Assembly (NCBI RefSeq): GCF_019649055.1
Contig: NW_026570249.1
Span: 620,001 to 684,000, forward strand
Direction of reading: 5' to 3'
Source of the DNA: Paramacrobiotus metropolitanus
Lineage: Eukaryota > Tardigrada > Eutardigrada > Parachela > Macrobiotidae
DNA: 64,000 nt
Position numbers and translations under genes: made by a program. Positions 32,524-43,159 of this stretch are shown piece by piece (within the stretch, counting starts at the first letter, position 1; each line of letters opens with the position of its first letter). Under the pieces are notes generated by a model. The model had not been told where the DNA came from. It saw nothing but the letters and a program-made list of their open reading frames with translations, and ran no database searches.

Positions 32524-32664
32524 ATGGCCCTTTGTGGTGCACTGTACACCATTCACTTGAAGCGCCTCCTGGGTCAGGGCACCGGTGTAACGGTGGGCGT
32601 GGCCAAGCTGTCAGACGACATCCTTCGCGAGGTCACCACGCAGCCGAGGGTAGCGCCAAGTTGA
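32524..32664 (+). CDS. Short conserved-looking coding fragment
   Basis: A 46-codon frame with unusually GC-rich third positions in an AT-rich setting. It reads IHLKRLLGQGTGVTVGVAKL then SDDILREVTTQP. It looks like a piece of a real, well-expressed protein gene, such as a retrocopy fragment or an isolated exon, but I do not recognise the family. The frame opens at an ATG after an in-frame TGA. Confidence 0.25.
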   Translation: MALCGALYTIHLKRLLGQGTGVTVGVAKLSDDILREVTTQPRVAPS

Positions 32665-32893
32665 AGACAGCGCAATTAAAACTGATCTGATTATTTCTCT
32701 GTAGTTTGCTGTCATACTGCCACTTGCAAAGTTGTAGCGAAATTCATTTCCAGTGTAATAAAATTTAGTTTTCGTTGAAATGTTGAGAAATGCCTCGAGA
32801 AACTGATTCTGAAAGTAAGGCTGTAGTAGTTTCAACTGCCGGTGAAAAACTGGCCAGACAAAAAATCCGTTAGTCGGTGATACATTGGGCATC

Positions 32894-33018
32894 CTAACCG
32901 GCTACCGATCACTTCAGCCGTTTTCATTTCGGCCGCGTTCATTTCGGCTAGAGTATTTCGCGGCCGTAATTCACTTCGGCCGTCATTCATTCCGGCCGCC
33001 GATCACTTCGGCCACAGT
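32894..33018 (-). repeat. GGCCGAA-type repeat, copy 2 (inverted relative to copy 1)
   Basis: Inverse-complement version of the run at 24479-24583, with the shared end phrase CCGGCTACCGATCACTTC. It lies about 0.9 kb beyond the Tudor-like exon, and no gene fragment is recognised at its border. Confidence 0.7.
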
Positions 33019-33706
33019 AAATTTCGCCCGATGCTAATTTTTGTTTGACTTACAAGAAAATCAATCAAATCAATCAGCGCATTTTGAAGTTACAATCAAA
33101 AATCAATCAATCAATCAAGAAAAATCTAACAAAGGAATCAAAAGAGAAAAACGAGAAAAAAAAAGTAAACACAAGAACATAAGAAAACATGATAAAATGT
33201 AGGAACACGAAACAAACTTGAAAAAGCTTAAAAAACCAAACATAAGAATACAAGAGGGGAAATAATAAAATATAACAAAACGCAAGAAAATATAAGAAAA
33301 CTTAACAAACACAAGAAAACAGAAGAAAGAGGTGAGAAAACATAAGGAAACTCGAAAATCTGGAGAAAAAAACGAAGATGGCCGAAATGTCCAGTTGCCG
33401 AAATGAGCAATGTCCGAATTTAGTGCTGGGGAAAGATAAAAATTGGGAGAAAAATTTGTGGGAAGCCGTTTTTGCAAGTACATAGTAGTACTAGAGCAGT
33501 ATTCCATTGAATCACTGAAATCGATGGACCGCTGGACAACGCCGTCGCGCTTGTACGCACTGCCAAATCGTGGTAGGAGACCGGGTTGCGAGCACGTCCA
33601 TCATTGGTAGTTTGTTCCCGGTACAAAGGTACGAGAACTAGTACATCAGCGCGATACGACAAAATAATTAAGACTGGATCGAAAATTAAGGTTGAATCTA
33701 ATTATA
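33019..33706. other. A-rich low-complexity stretch
   Basis: 33060-33400 is purine-biased low-complexity DNA built from AAGAAAAC-like words. A trace of the GGCCGAA word style appears at 33378-33420. No gene. Confidence 0.5.
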
Positions 33707-33793
33707 TGAAATTTTTCTGAGGACAAAGGCGGTGACCGTGCCCTGGTTAATAACCAGGGCACGGTTACCGCCTTTGTCCTCAGAAAAATTTCA
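33707..33793. repeat. Near-perfect 43-bp-arm hairpin
   Basis: The sequence is symmetric about base 33750. Each arm is 43 nt with a single G/T mismatch and a one-base centre (arms end CCCTGGTTA / TAACCAGGG). The outer part is TGAAATTTTTCTGAGGAC and its complement. Such perfection implies recent origin or selection. Confidence 0.9.
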
Positions 33794-34034
33794 ATTTTGT
33801 TTGGAGAAAGAATAGATATGGGAAGCGTTTGGAAAAATTATTTCATCGGCAGTGGTCCCGTGGGCGTGGCAAATCACGAATTTAAGTAAAAATAAATTAC
33901 CGATGGTTGGAAAATGGAATGCAAGAAATAGATAGCTCTTAATGGTGATTTAATTGTGCTGCCAGTTTTTAATACATACAGATACGCACGTTTTCAAATT
34001 CAAATACATTCTACGCTTCATTCGTATTTACCTA

Positions 34035-35040
34035 TCAGGCTTACGAGCCTGCGCGTGGTGTTCCGTCAACTTCCGCCCACATATGGCGTACTCGCACTCA
34101 CCCACATCACTACATGCCGTATTCGCCTGTCTCATGTATGTACTTGTGCTGCTGCACTGCACTCATCCGCTGAAGCGGATATACCGCAGTGCGCCACACT
34201 GAGCATACTTGCTCTCTCGTCCCTCTATCGCCGTATGATTCAGCGTCCATACGCTCGCGTTGGATAGAGTCCAGTCTGCGCAGCATCACACAGCTGATGC
34301 GTATGGCCTGCATCTAGAGATGTCAACGGTTCGACCGGTTCGGTTCGGTTCGACAAGCGACTCAACTTAACTTCCAAGTCGCTCAGTTGTAATCGGTTAC
34401 AAGTGCAAGTCACTTCAATCGGTTCGGTTGTAACGGTTAGTCGAACCGAACCGAACCGAACCGACTTTAACCAAAAATTTTTAGTGGCTACGTTAAAGTT
34501 GCAAAACTACAATTTAGCGGGTTTAGAATCGCGTTTTTTTGGCCTTCAAAACATTGTTGAGCGTTTCGGAAGAGATTTCAGCGAAAATTTCGAGTTTTTG
34601 ACTCGCTTTAGAGCAAAATTTTCAAGTTTTACTTGATATTTAGGCGAAAACGCGCTTGTAAAATTTAAAACTCCGTAACCGGTCGAAGTCGCGGTTAACC
34701 GGTTATTTTCGGTTCGACTCGCGCCCTAACCGACTCAATCAGTTCGGTTAACCGAAAAACTGCGACTCGAAAAACGAGGAACCGAACCGAACCGGTTTAA
34801 CCGCGGTTGCAAACGGTTCGGTTCGGTTTTTCACATCTCTACGGCTGCATCACGCACGTGCTTGCCGCGGCAATGCCGCCAGCATTCTTTCACGCCTTGA
34901 CAGACGCTCAAGAACCTCAGCAACACGTTTATAGATTGGGCCACACTGGCATCATTTGTCTTTCTTCCTGCTATTACGCACTATTGTCAGCCTTTATGTT
35001 AATAAATACTTTCGTGAGCTCCCTGCGCTTGCCAGTTAAA
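34035..35040 (+). repeat. Relic LTR related to element A, split by an insertion
   Basis: The two halves (34035-34314 and 34842-35040) match the element A LTR in order: GCCTGCGC, CTCATCCGCTGAAGCGGATA, CGCTCGCGTTGGAT, then CACGCACGTG, CAGCATTCTTTCACGCC and TCCTGCTATTACGCA. It is older than the LTRs at 7.1 and 40 kb. No internal region adjoins it, so it is probably a solo LTR. Confidence 0.7.
34315..34841. mobile_element. 527-bp hAT-like MITE inserted in the relic LTR
   Basis: Termini are TAGAGATGTCAACGG and the inverse of TAGAGATGTGAAAAACC, the TA(G)xGATG type seen in hAT elements. Both ends continue into repeated GGTTCGGTTCGG / CCGAACCGAACC. Flanks carry GGCCTGCATC on the left and CGGCTGCATC on the right, an imperfect duplication. 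The uninterrupted LTR at 7369 has GGCCTGCAGCACGC. The interior is AT-rich without transposase. Confidence 0.75.
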
Positions 35041-35409
35041 ATGAAAATATTTTAAATAAGTTTATTAACAGTTTATTAAAACAAGCTACTGATACCGTAA
35101 TCGTAGTCGCAGCTGAGTTCACGGCTAAACCGTTGATTTTATTCTAATCAATTGGTGTTGACATTTTCCCATTCGGTGGTCCACGGTCAAAAAGAGGAAG
35201 GGATAATTAAAGAAAGGAATATTATTGGGTCAAAAAGAGGAAGGAATAATTAAAAGAGGAAATATTTTTTGGTTAAAAAGAGGTAGGAAGTTTCGATGAT
35301 CAAAAAATGAAGGAAATTTTCGCGGTCAAAAAGGCAAGAGATTTCGATAGTGAAAAATAAAAAGAAAATGCGCAAAGAAAATTTTTAAAAATCTTCGGGA
35401 ATTACGCTT

Positions 35410-35599
35410 TGTAACAGACTCTGGCGAGGAGATCACGAGTGTGCTTTATTGACAAATAAAGGGAACAATGCTGCGTAATAGCAGAATGCAAGAACATAGC
35501 ACGTCTGGCTAAAATAGCAAGTGGTTGCTAAAAGGGTTCTTGAGCGTCTGATGGCGTGAAAGGAATTCTGGCGGCAACCACGTGCGGCCTGGCCAGACA
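35410..35599 (-). repeat. 3' LTR of the gag-only element, truncated
   Basis: 190 bp matching the last 190 bp of the 5' LTR. The first 249 bp are missing. In their place the sequence runs straight into GGCGTTTCGTTGGACCGGTG, which in element A lies upstream of the LTR. This is a simple deletion that removed the internal/LTR junction. Confidence 0.8.
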
Positions 35600-35699
35600 G
35601 GCGTTTCGTTGGACCGGTGACGCATCTGTTGGCTGGCTTCTTGCTTCTGTTGGCATCGGAGAACAATGTAAAAAGAAATGTTCCGGAGGGATTGGGTGT

Positions 35700-38683
35700 G
35701 CCGCCGGCGCAGTTTGTTGTGGGACCGGGGCCGGTGGCAGGTTAGGGTATGGCATCCGACCTTGTTGGTCTTCGTATGCCCCCTGCTGATAAGCCGGTTC
35801 ATATTGGCCATCATATCCGTCCTGTTGCGGATGCGGTGCCTGAGCCTAGTTTGCGTAACGAGGCTGTACCGGCTGGTCCCCATTCGGTTGTGGAGGAGGC
35901 GCTCGATTTTGTCTCGGCGCCTGCGGATAGAATCCTCTCGGTTGATCAGGAACTCTTCCATACAAGTTAGGCTGTGTTTACCGGGCAGGCATCCGGCCTT
36001 GTGTAGATCGGTTTCGAGGCATCCGACCTTGTTGGTCGGAGTTATCCTCCGGATATCGAGTCGACCGTTCCTCGTTATATCCTTCCTGCCGATGGTCGGT
36101 CGTATTATACGACCGAGTCCGTGCTCGTTCAAAGTCGAACGGCGAGTTTTGGCGGAGTAAGTTACCCATATTCGGGTTTGAGTTCGTCCTTGGTGGGCGA
36201 TATGCTTCCGCTCCAGGTCTCGGTCTTGGCACTGGGAGATGTTCGGCATTTGTTGTCCGATCTCCTCTCACATTGGGTACCGGCGCATGCGTTGTTGCAT
36301 GCGTCGAGTACGAGGTGCTGGTATAAGCACCAGCTGACGTTGTTGTCGCCACGTTCGACGTTTGCACATGTGGTGCCGCAGTCGACGTATTGCGTTTCGA
36401 TTCCGGAGCACTCGGTATGGTCGGTGGTTGTGGAATTGTTCCAACGCTCGGGTCGTTGTTACGACTCCGACGAAGTAGGTCTTGTTCTCCTTCTTCTCCA
36501 TTTGCTGGGTCGGGTTAATGCCCCACAGGATGTCACTTATGGTTCGTGACGGATGTTGATCCTGCGCCATGGACGTTCGGTATGAGGGAGGTTCGGCCCG
36601 GCTCTGTTCCAAGTGCTTCTTCTCCTCCCTCAAACACCGTGCTTCAGTGTCCATTTCATCCATCTGCCGCATCATCTCTGTGATGTTGCGGGCAGCTTGT
36701 TCACCCACCGAAGTCGTATAGTTCGGATTCGCGGGCCTCCAGGTAGACGATGCGACTTCGTTGCGCCTCGTTCACCTTTTGAGCGTCAGCCAAGCTGTAT
36801 TCCAGATGGGCTCGGAGTTTCTGTTCCTCCTTAAGGACTTTATTCAGTCCATGGACTTGCTCGGCCAGTTGAGCGTTCGCTTCTACCAGGTCGGCATCGG
36901 CTGCCCCGTGGTTGGGAGAGCTCGACTGCCGACTATGATGGTCGATGAATCGTTGCCCCGTTCTGACCAGGAGGAGTTCCATCTCCCACTGCAGTTGGCC
37001 GGTGTAATGTGTTAGCCGGTCGATCTCGTTATCGGCCTGCTTCAGCTCGGTTGTGTATCTATCGACTTCGTTTCGATAGACTTCAGCCTCTTCGTTAGCC
37101 AGGTTCAGTTGCTGGTGGAATGCTCCTGCTGTAGTTTCCGAGGCGACCAATGGTGTTTGAGCATCGGCCAGTTCCTTCTGTGCCTCTTTAAGCATCTTCT
37201 GCGACTTTTCGAGCTCGCGTTTGATGTCGAAGACGGCCGCCGTTGACCGCTCCAGCCTACCATTAAGTATGGCGACTTCGTCCGTCTCATATCGACACGG
37301 TTGGTCGACTCGTTTCAGTATGGCGTTGAGTCGGTCGATTTCCCGTTGTTGGATGGCGATGCCTTTGTTAGCATCGGCCATATCGCGTTCCCATTTCCTC
37401 CGTTCGAGTTTATGGGTGTCTTCCGAGTTCCGGAGCGATCCTTCCGCCGAGTTGACAATGTGATCTGCCAAAACGATCTGTGTGATCAGTTAACGACATC
37501 TCGCACGGAGTGAGTCGGCATCTTCGATCTTTTCGGGCGGTGTAGCCGCGATCCACTTCTTCGCCGTATGTTCCAGTGAGCTGGCTTGGTATGTGAGGTC
37601 GTCCTTGTTGGACTTCACCGGTGTTGTAAAAAATCCGTCCGCACTGTTCGGCCTTGACGCGTTTATTGCGTCGAAGACTTCATCCGCTGGCGTCGAAGTT
37701 TTCTCACTACCAAGTTCGCCAGGTTCGAACATAAGAGGTGACGAGGTGATTTTCAGGCGACTTGGTGTCGCCTCAGTCGACTTCACCGTTTGTTGAGGTT
37801 CAGTCGCTCGAGTCGACTCGCTTTCAGTTGGCAAAGGTCGGCTCAACGGTGAAATTACCCGTTCGTTAGGTGCGGGTATGTTGGTCGGCGATCCAGCTGA
37901 ATGAGGGCCGCTTCGTGGCGGTACCTCGGAATCTTCCGTTCCGGCCTTTGGTTTGGTCGACTGGATGGCCGCATCCGACTTGTTGTCGGCTAGTTGCCGT
38001 TCCAGGCTAGTCAGTTGCTGATTGCTGACTTCCTTTTGTGCAACAACTGCGGTCGGCTACTGTTGACCGACCTCTGAGGCTGGCGAGATCCTTCCGACCT
38101 GTGTGATCGGTTGGACTTTGCCGACTTCTGTTGTCAGCTGTTCCAGTTCAGTCGAGGTCGGCTGCTGTTGTCCGACCTCCTTCGTTGGTGGTTGGTCGAC
38201 CTTGTGTTGGCGGACTTCCTTCACCGAAGGTTGGTCGACTTCCCTAATCAGTTGTTGTTCGCCAACTTCCTTAGTCGGCGATGTTCGTCCGAGCTCGGTG
38301 GCTTTTGTAGCCGTTACCAAGTCTTGAGCTCTGTGTGAGCTCGACTCTTGGTCGGCATGAGACAATGTGGTCCCTGCCTGCAGCTGTTCCACATCCCCCC
38401 CCCCGGTCGGGTGGGACGGGGCTGCTACGTCAGCTTGGGTGTCCAGGAATGTTTTATCCCTGGCATCCTCGAAACTGTCATCTGAGGTCGGATTCGAGTC
38501 GGCAAGGAGGATCCGTTCGCTACGCCTTTCCCTTGCTTCGGCCGACTTAGTCGAGTCGGTTGAGGACGGCTGACTTCTATCCTGACCGGCGTACCGGAGT
38601 GAGTACGACGCGGTCGTGTTCGCACGCCGAGAGTAATCCTTGTTATACTTTCTGGCGTATTCGTTCTCCTTGGGATTTGACAT
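35700..38683 (-). pseudogene. Gag-like polyprotein, interrupted
   Basis: One frame starts at ATG 38683 and runs through an in-frame TAG (next codon at 38056) and TAA (ending at 37490) to 36701. It then shifts near 36700 and returns near 36367. The N-terminal part is Ser/Thr/Glu/Gln-rich with repeated EVGQQ and EVDQP words. The middle (37471-36701) is a strong predicted coiled coil (ELEKSQKMLKEAQKELADAQ). The C-terminal part is Arg/Asn/Pro-rich (NRSTQGRMP), as in RNA-binding tails. No CCHC knuckle is visible. I call it gag-like from position between LTRs, coiled coil and basic tail. Confidence 0.6.
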
Positions 38684-39979
38684 TGTGGTCGAATCAGGTC
38701 GGCTCTGATGGAGCCTAGGTTTTATAGGTTAGGAATAAAAAATCGAACAATCTTCTGTGTGAAAATGTTCGGTGAGTTCAGGAACTTCTTTCGGTTCAGG
38801 AACTTCTGAGTGTCAGGACCGTCCGGCTTATTGTTGTTGTTGATGTTGTGTCTGTTGGTGACTCAGTACACAGCGTTAATATACAGTACGGTAGTACAGT
38901 ACAGTATGCTATAGTGGTATGGTGTAGTACGTCCTATACTACTGTGCTGACCAGTATGACGTAACAGGTTAAGCGGGCTTGCACTTCTGCCTACGCCAAA
39001 GATAGCGAGCCGCATGCAAAAGTTACAAAAAATGATGATTCACTCGATGTTAGGCTATGGAAAGATTCCCCTGCACGCTGATTAGCTGCCCTCAAAGTAC
39101 TGATTAGCGGTCGTTCTGACGTCACAAAGAAGTTCGAAAATTTTGGCGCTATTTTCCGCCAGAAAAACAAACTATTTTTGGTCGGCTAGAAAGTTAATCT
39201 AGTCAAATTTTTAATTTTCTATCCGTTAGAAACACGTTTTTAAGACTTTTAGGATTTTTCTGGTGGTCGAAACACCGTTAGAAATCGAAAAGAAAAGAAT
39301 TTCCGACTTGTTGCCGGTCAGCCGTTGTCTAACTGTCTAGACAGGTTCGTTGACCTAGCAGGTCGGTTCTCGACCAAAAGCAAATTCCGAATCGGTTTCT
39401 CCGTCAGAAATTACTTTTTCACCGTTAAAAATTTTAAATTTTCGGATAGAAATAGTTTTCTATCGCTAGAAAGTGAAAAGCCGATCTAGTTTCGGCTAAA
39501 ATCGACCTACAACCGTGACTTTACCAGTGTCGGTGTCGGTGTCGGTTCTGGTCGATTTCCTCCGTCTGAGGTCGCAAATCCGTCGTTTCCGAGATGAAAT
39601 CCGCGGTTAAAGTTGCGGGTCGGTGTTCAAAGTTTCAAACCGATGGTCCCCATGTAATTGAAGTAATCCTGTCGCGCTGCAGACTCCGGTTCGAGTCTGA
39701 TCCGTCCGTTGGGAGAAGGAAAGTCCGTGCGTTTGGGAAACGTACTCTTCAATGTGAAAGAGACAAGAAAACTGTGCTCACCAGCTGGGCAAGATTTACT
39801 TCAGTGATTTTCGTTTTTCCTCGGCTGTAAGACGATGCGATCTGTGTGATCGACAGTCAATGCAGCGGCTGCTTCAGCAGTCGATCTGTCCGTGACTGAA
39901 AAGATTCCCGTCGAGTTCTCCGCAAGTGAAGCCTTCACCGTCTCCTTAGAGATTCCGTGAGATCGAAAACCAGAAAGAT
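38684..39979 (-). other. Leader of the gag-only element
   Basis: About 1.3 kb between the primer-binding site and the gag-like start. No protein is recognised. It is rich in repeated (T/G)TCGGT words at 39480-39560 and contains blocks of AAATTTT. It would hold packaging signals if the element is mobilised in trans. Confidence 0.45.
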
Positions 39980-39989
39980 GCTGCTACCA
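39980..39989 (-). promoter_or_regulatory. Primer-binding site (initiator tRNA-Met type)
   Basis: Immediately after the 5' LTR the minus strand reads TGGTAGCAGC. The first nine bases are complementary to the 3' end (CTGCTACCA) of metazoan initiator tRNA-Met, the usual primer for minus-strand DNA synthesis in many LTR elements. Confidence 0.7.
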
Positions 39990-40430
39990 TGTAACAGACT
40001 CTGGCGAGGAGATCACGAGTGTGCTTTATTGACAAATAAAGGGAACAATGCTGCGTAATAGCAGAATGCAAGAACATAGCACGTCTGGCTAAAAAGTAGC
40101 AAGTGGTTGCTAACAGGGTTCTTGAGCGTCTGATGGCGTGAAAGGAATTCTGGCGGCAACCACGTGCGGCCTGGCCAGACATCAGCTGTGTGATGATGCG
40201 CAGACTGGACTCGATCCAACGCGAGCGTATGACGCTGAGTGGTACTGCGAGAAAAGGACTAGAGAGCAAGTACAGCTCAGCGTGTGCGCTGCGTGTATCC
40301 ACTTCAGCGGATGAGTCAGTGCAGTAGCAGCACACGTACGTACACCGAGAGAGGCGATAGCGGCATGCAATGGGTGCAAGTACGTCCTTTGTGGATCGTA
40401 CGCACCAGGCGCAGGCTGCCGCCTCTGACA
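39990..40430 (-). repeat. 5' LTR of the gag-only element
   Basis: 441 bp, reading TGTCAGAGGCGG at its start and CAGAGTCTGTTACA at its end on the minus strand: the TG...CA termini of LTR elements. It includes AATAAAG (minus strand) about 45 bp before the end. Confidence 0.85.
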
Positions 40431-40434
40431 GCTT

Positions 40435-40774
40435 GATGGCCTGTACGATTTAAAGAAAAAGAAGTAATGCAGACTATCTGTAAACTTACCGTTTATATGT
40501 GGGTTGTTTTATCGAAAATCCTTTATGAGATTTTTCCCTTATGAATGAATAAATTTTATTTTAGGAATGAATTTTCGTTTTTGAGTTTTTTCCCTTATGT
40601 CTTTTCTCCCTAAATCTGCCATCGGATAGTTTTCACCTTAAAGAAACGCACACTGGCAGAAAAAAAACGGGAAGAGAGAGCAAGTTCTGATATTTCAGAT
40701 CAGAACGAAAAGTGTAGAAGGAAACGCTAGAAATTTTCGTCATATATACTTTTTAAACTGATTTAATGTATGTA
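40435..40774. other. Gap with AT-rich DNA
   Basis: No gene or repeat recognised between the target duplication of the gag-only element and the next inverted-repeat element. Confidence 0.4.
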
Positions 40775-41701
40775 CAAAGGAGATTCCAAAAATAATTTCC
40801 CTATTTTGTCTCCCTGCGATTTTAAGTTATACACAAATGGTATAATTTTTGCTGGATAACCCATTATGTAAACTACGAGTAAACTAAAACTTGTATCTGA
40901 AGAAACAAGAATCAAAAGAATCGAAGAAGAACTTGCAAAACGAAAAACAGAATGGTGAATGCTACTTTTGCACTTTCTCAGCACCTTTTTTGAAATTTCT
41001 TCTTTTATTGCCAATCCTGACCTGGCAATGTTTTCAACAAAAAATTTAAAATGTCAACTGCAAATTTAGTACTTGATATGACTGCGATGGCAGGACATTT
41101 TGAAAAGCTCAGAGGTAAAAGTAAACGTTTTTCTTTCATTAGACACCGAAATTCCCTTATTTCAGCCGCTTTGCTTTTATAAATTCATGATGCTCCCCAT
41201 CGATAAAAAGCACATTTTATGGCCAGTCGTGGCATCTCAGATACCAACAAAGTTTGCATTCCACCGATAACAGCAAATTTTTTTCATGAAATTGTCTGTT
41301 TTTGACCGTCTGGATGTTGCGATGCTTTCTGATTTTAACACCTAGTCCCAAGCAGTTCTTATTTTCCTAGAAAAGTGGTTTGAATAGGACACTTTGTTCA
41401 AAACTTTATTTTATAAGAGGAAAGAATTCTTAATCTAAGTATAATTTACACATCAAGGAAAATGAGCGGAAAGATTGCAAAAAATAGCAAAAACTGTCCG
41501 GGAAAATCACGTGAAAAACTTTGAAACCCCTTTGGTGTTTTTTTGGCATTTCTTCCCCAGTTGATTGTAATTAAACAAAATAATTTCTTTCTACAGTGTG
41601 CTAATGAAGGACGTTTGTAAAAATATGGATAGTATTAGCTGAATGCGTTAATGCCGGGAGATACAAAATAGGGAACATTATATTTTTTGGAATGTCCTTT
41701 G
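40775..41701. mobile_element. 927-bp TA-flanked inverted-repeat element, copy 1
   Basis: The left end is CAAAGGAGATTCCAAAAATA; the right end is the inverse of CAAAGGACATTCCAAAAAAT. The inverted similarity continues with CCCTATTTTGTCTCCC / CCCTATTTTGTATCTCCC. TA flanks both ends (40773-40774, 41702-41703). The interior is non-coding. It is about 90 percent or more like copy 2 by eye, in the same orientation. Confidence 0.85.
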
Positions 41702-42109
41702 TATAACTGTGTTATACGGTCGAGGGATCAAAAAAAGTGCTGGCCAGCTATACTCTACAGTCTACGAATATCTCTATACGGGTGTTATGGGTAAAGTTCA
41801 AAGTAACAGTGGTCTTTTAGTGCGAGCCCTTTTGCAGCAGCAGCTCGCAAAGATTAACTGAAACTAATGAAAAAAAATTTATCCGCTTTTGGCAGAAAAT
41901 TTTCGTATTTCAGGTTTAGCCGTTTAGGGTCGTTGAAATCAAAGTGATAGCTAAATTTTTCATTATACGAGGGGATGTCAGTAGTCAGATGTTTAATTTC
42001 AGCAAACAAACTGCAGATTCAAAATCAGAGTAAAATTCCACTATGGTTTTGTATCTGTGAAATGTTCGTATCCCTTATGGATCGTCCGCAAAAGACTGCC
42101 ATACAATTA

Positions 42110-43013
42110 CAAAGGACATTCCAAAAATAGTGTTCCCTAATCTGTCTCCCTGCGATTTTAGGGTATACACAAATAGTATAATTTTTGCTGGATAACCCAT
42201 TATGTAAACTATGTCAAGAAATAAGAATCAAAAGAATCGAAGAAGAACTTGCCAAACGAAAAACAGAATGGTGAATGCTACTTTTGCACTTTCTCAGCAC
42301 CTTTTTTGAAATTTCTTCCTTTATTGCCAATCCTGACCTGGCAATGTTTTCAACAAAAAATTTAAAATGTCAACTGCAAATTTAGTACTTGATATTACTG
42401 CGATGGCAGGACATTTTGAAAAGCTCAGAGGTAAAAGTAAACGTTTTTCTTTCATTAGACACCGAAATTCCCTCATTTCAGCAGTTTCGCTTTTACAAAT
42501 TCGTGATGCTTCCCATCGATAAAAAGCAAATTTTATGGCCAGTCGTGCGCATCTCAGATACCAAGAAAGTTTGCATTCCACCGATAACAGCAAATTTTTT
42601 CATGAAATTTTCTGTTTTTTACCGTCTGGATGCTGCGATGCTTTGATTTTTACACCTAGTCCCAAGCAGTTCTTATTTTTCTAGAAAAGTGGTTTGAATA
42701 GGACATTTTGTTCAAAACTTTATTTTGCAAGAGGAAAGAATTCTTAATCTAAATATATTTTAGGCATCAAGGCAAATGAGCAGAAAGATTGCAAAAAATA
42801 ACAAAAACTGTCCGGGAAAATCACATGAAAAACTTTGAAAACCCTTTGCTGTTTTTTTTGGCATTTCTTCCCCATTTGATTGTACTTAAACAAAATAATT
42901 TCTTTATACAGTATGCTAATGAAGGACGTTTGTAACAATATGGATGATATTAGCTGAATGCGTTAATGCCGGGAGATACAAAATAGGGAAAATTATTTTT
43001 GGAATGTCCTTTG
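42110..43013. mobile_element. 904-bp TA-flanked inverted-repeat element, copy 2
   Basis: Same family as 40775-41701, with ends CAAAGGACATTCCAAAAATA and its inverse, and TA on both sides (42108-42109, 43014-43015). Differences from copy 1 are point changes and small gaps, for example loss of a short segment near ACTACGAGTAAACTAAAAC. Each copy has its own TA duplication, which favours two insertions over a tandem duplication. Confidence 0.85.
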
Positions 43014-43159
43014 TACAACTTGATGGCCGTTTCGGCCATTGTATTTCTTCTGTATTTCGAGAAATATTAACGAGGTGTGACGGCAAAAAAAGTACTGTAC
43101 TGAATTTTTCGCCAGTGTTACTTATCACCAGGGTTTATCCCTTATACACCTATTAATAA

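Larger units (their letters stand above)
35410..40430 (-). mobile_element. Gag-only LTR retroelement with 4-bp target duplication
   Basis: Minus-strand element with a 5' LTR at 40430-39990, a primer-binding site beside it, gag-like coding from 38683 down to about 35700, and a truncated 3' LTR at 35599-35410. GCTT (AAGC on the element's strand) flanks both sides (35406-35409 and 40431-40434). No protease, RT, RNase H or integrase motif was found in the 5 kb, so it must depend on another element. Its LTR, its CCGAC/GTCGG word bias, and the segment before the 3' LTR match element A at 1-7561. Confidence 0.85.

Noticed and set aside
39675-39705. GGTTCGAGTCT, a possible tRNA B box
   Set aside because: No matching A box, acceptor stem or anticodon arm could be built upstream or on the other strand.
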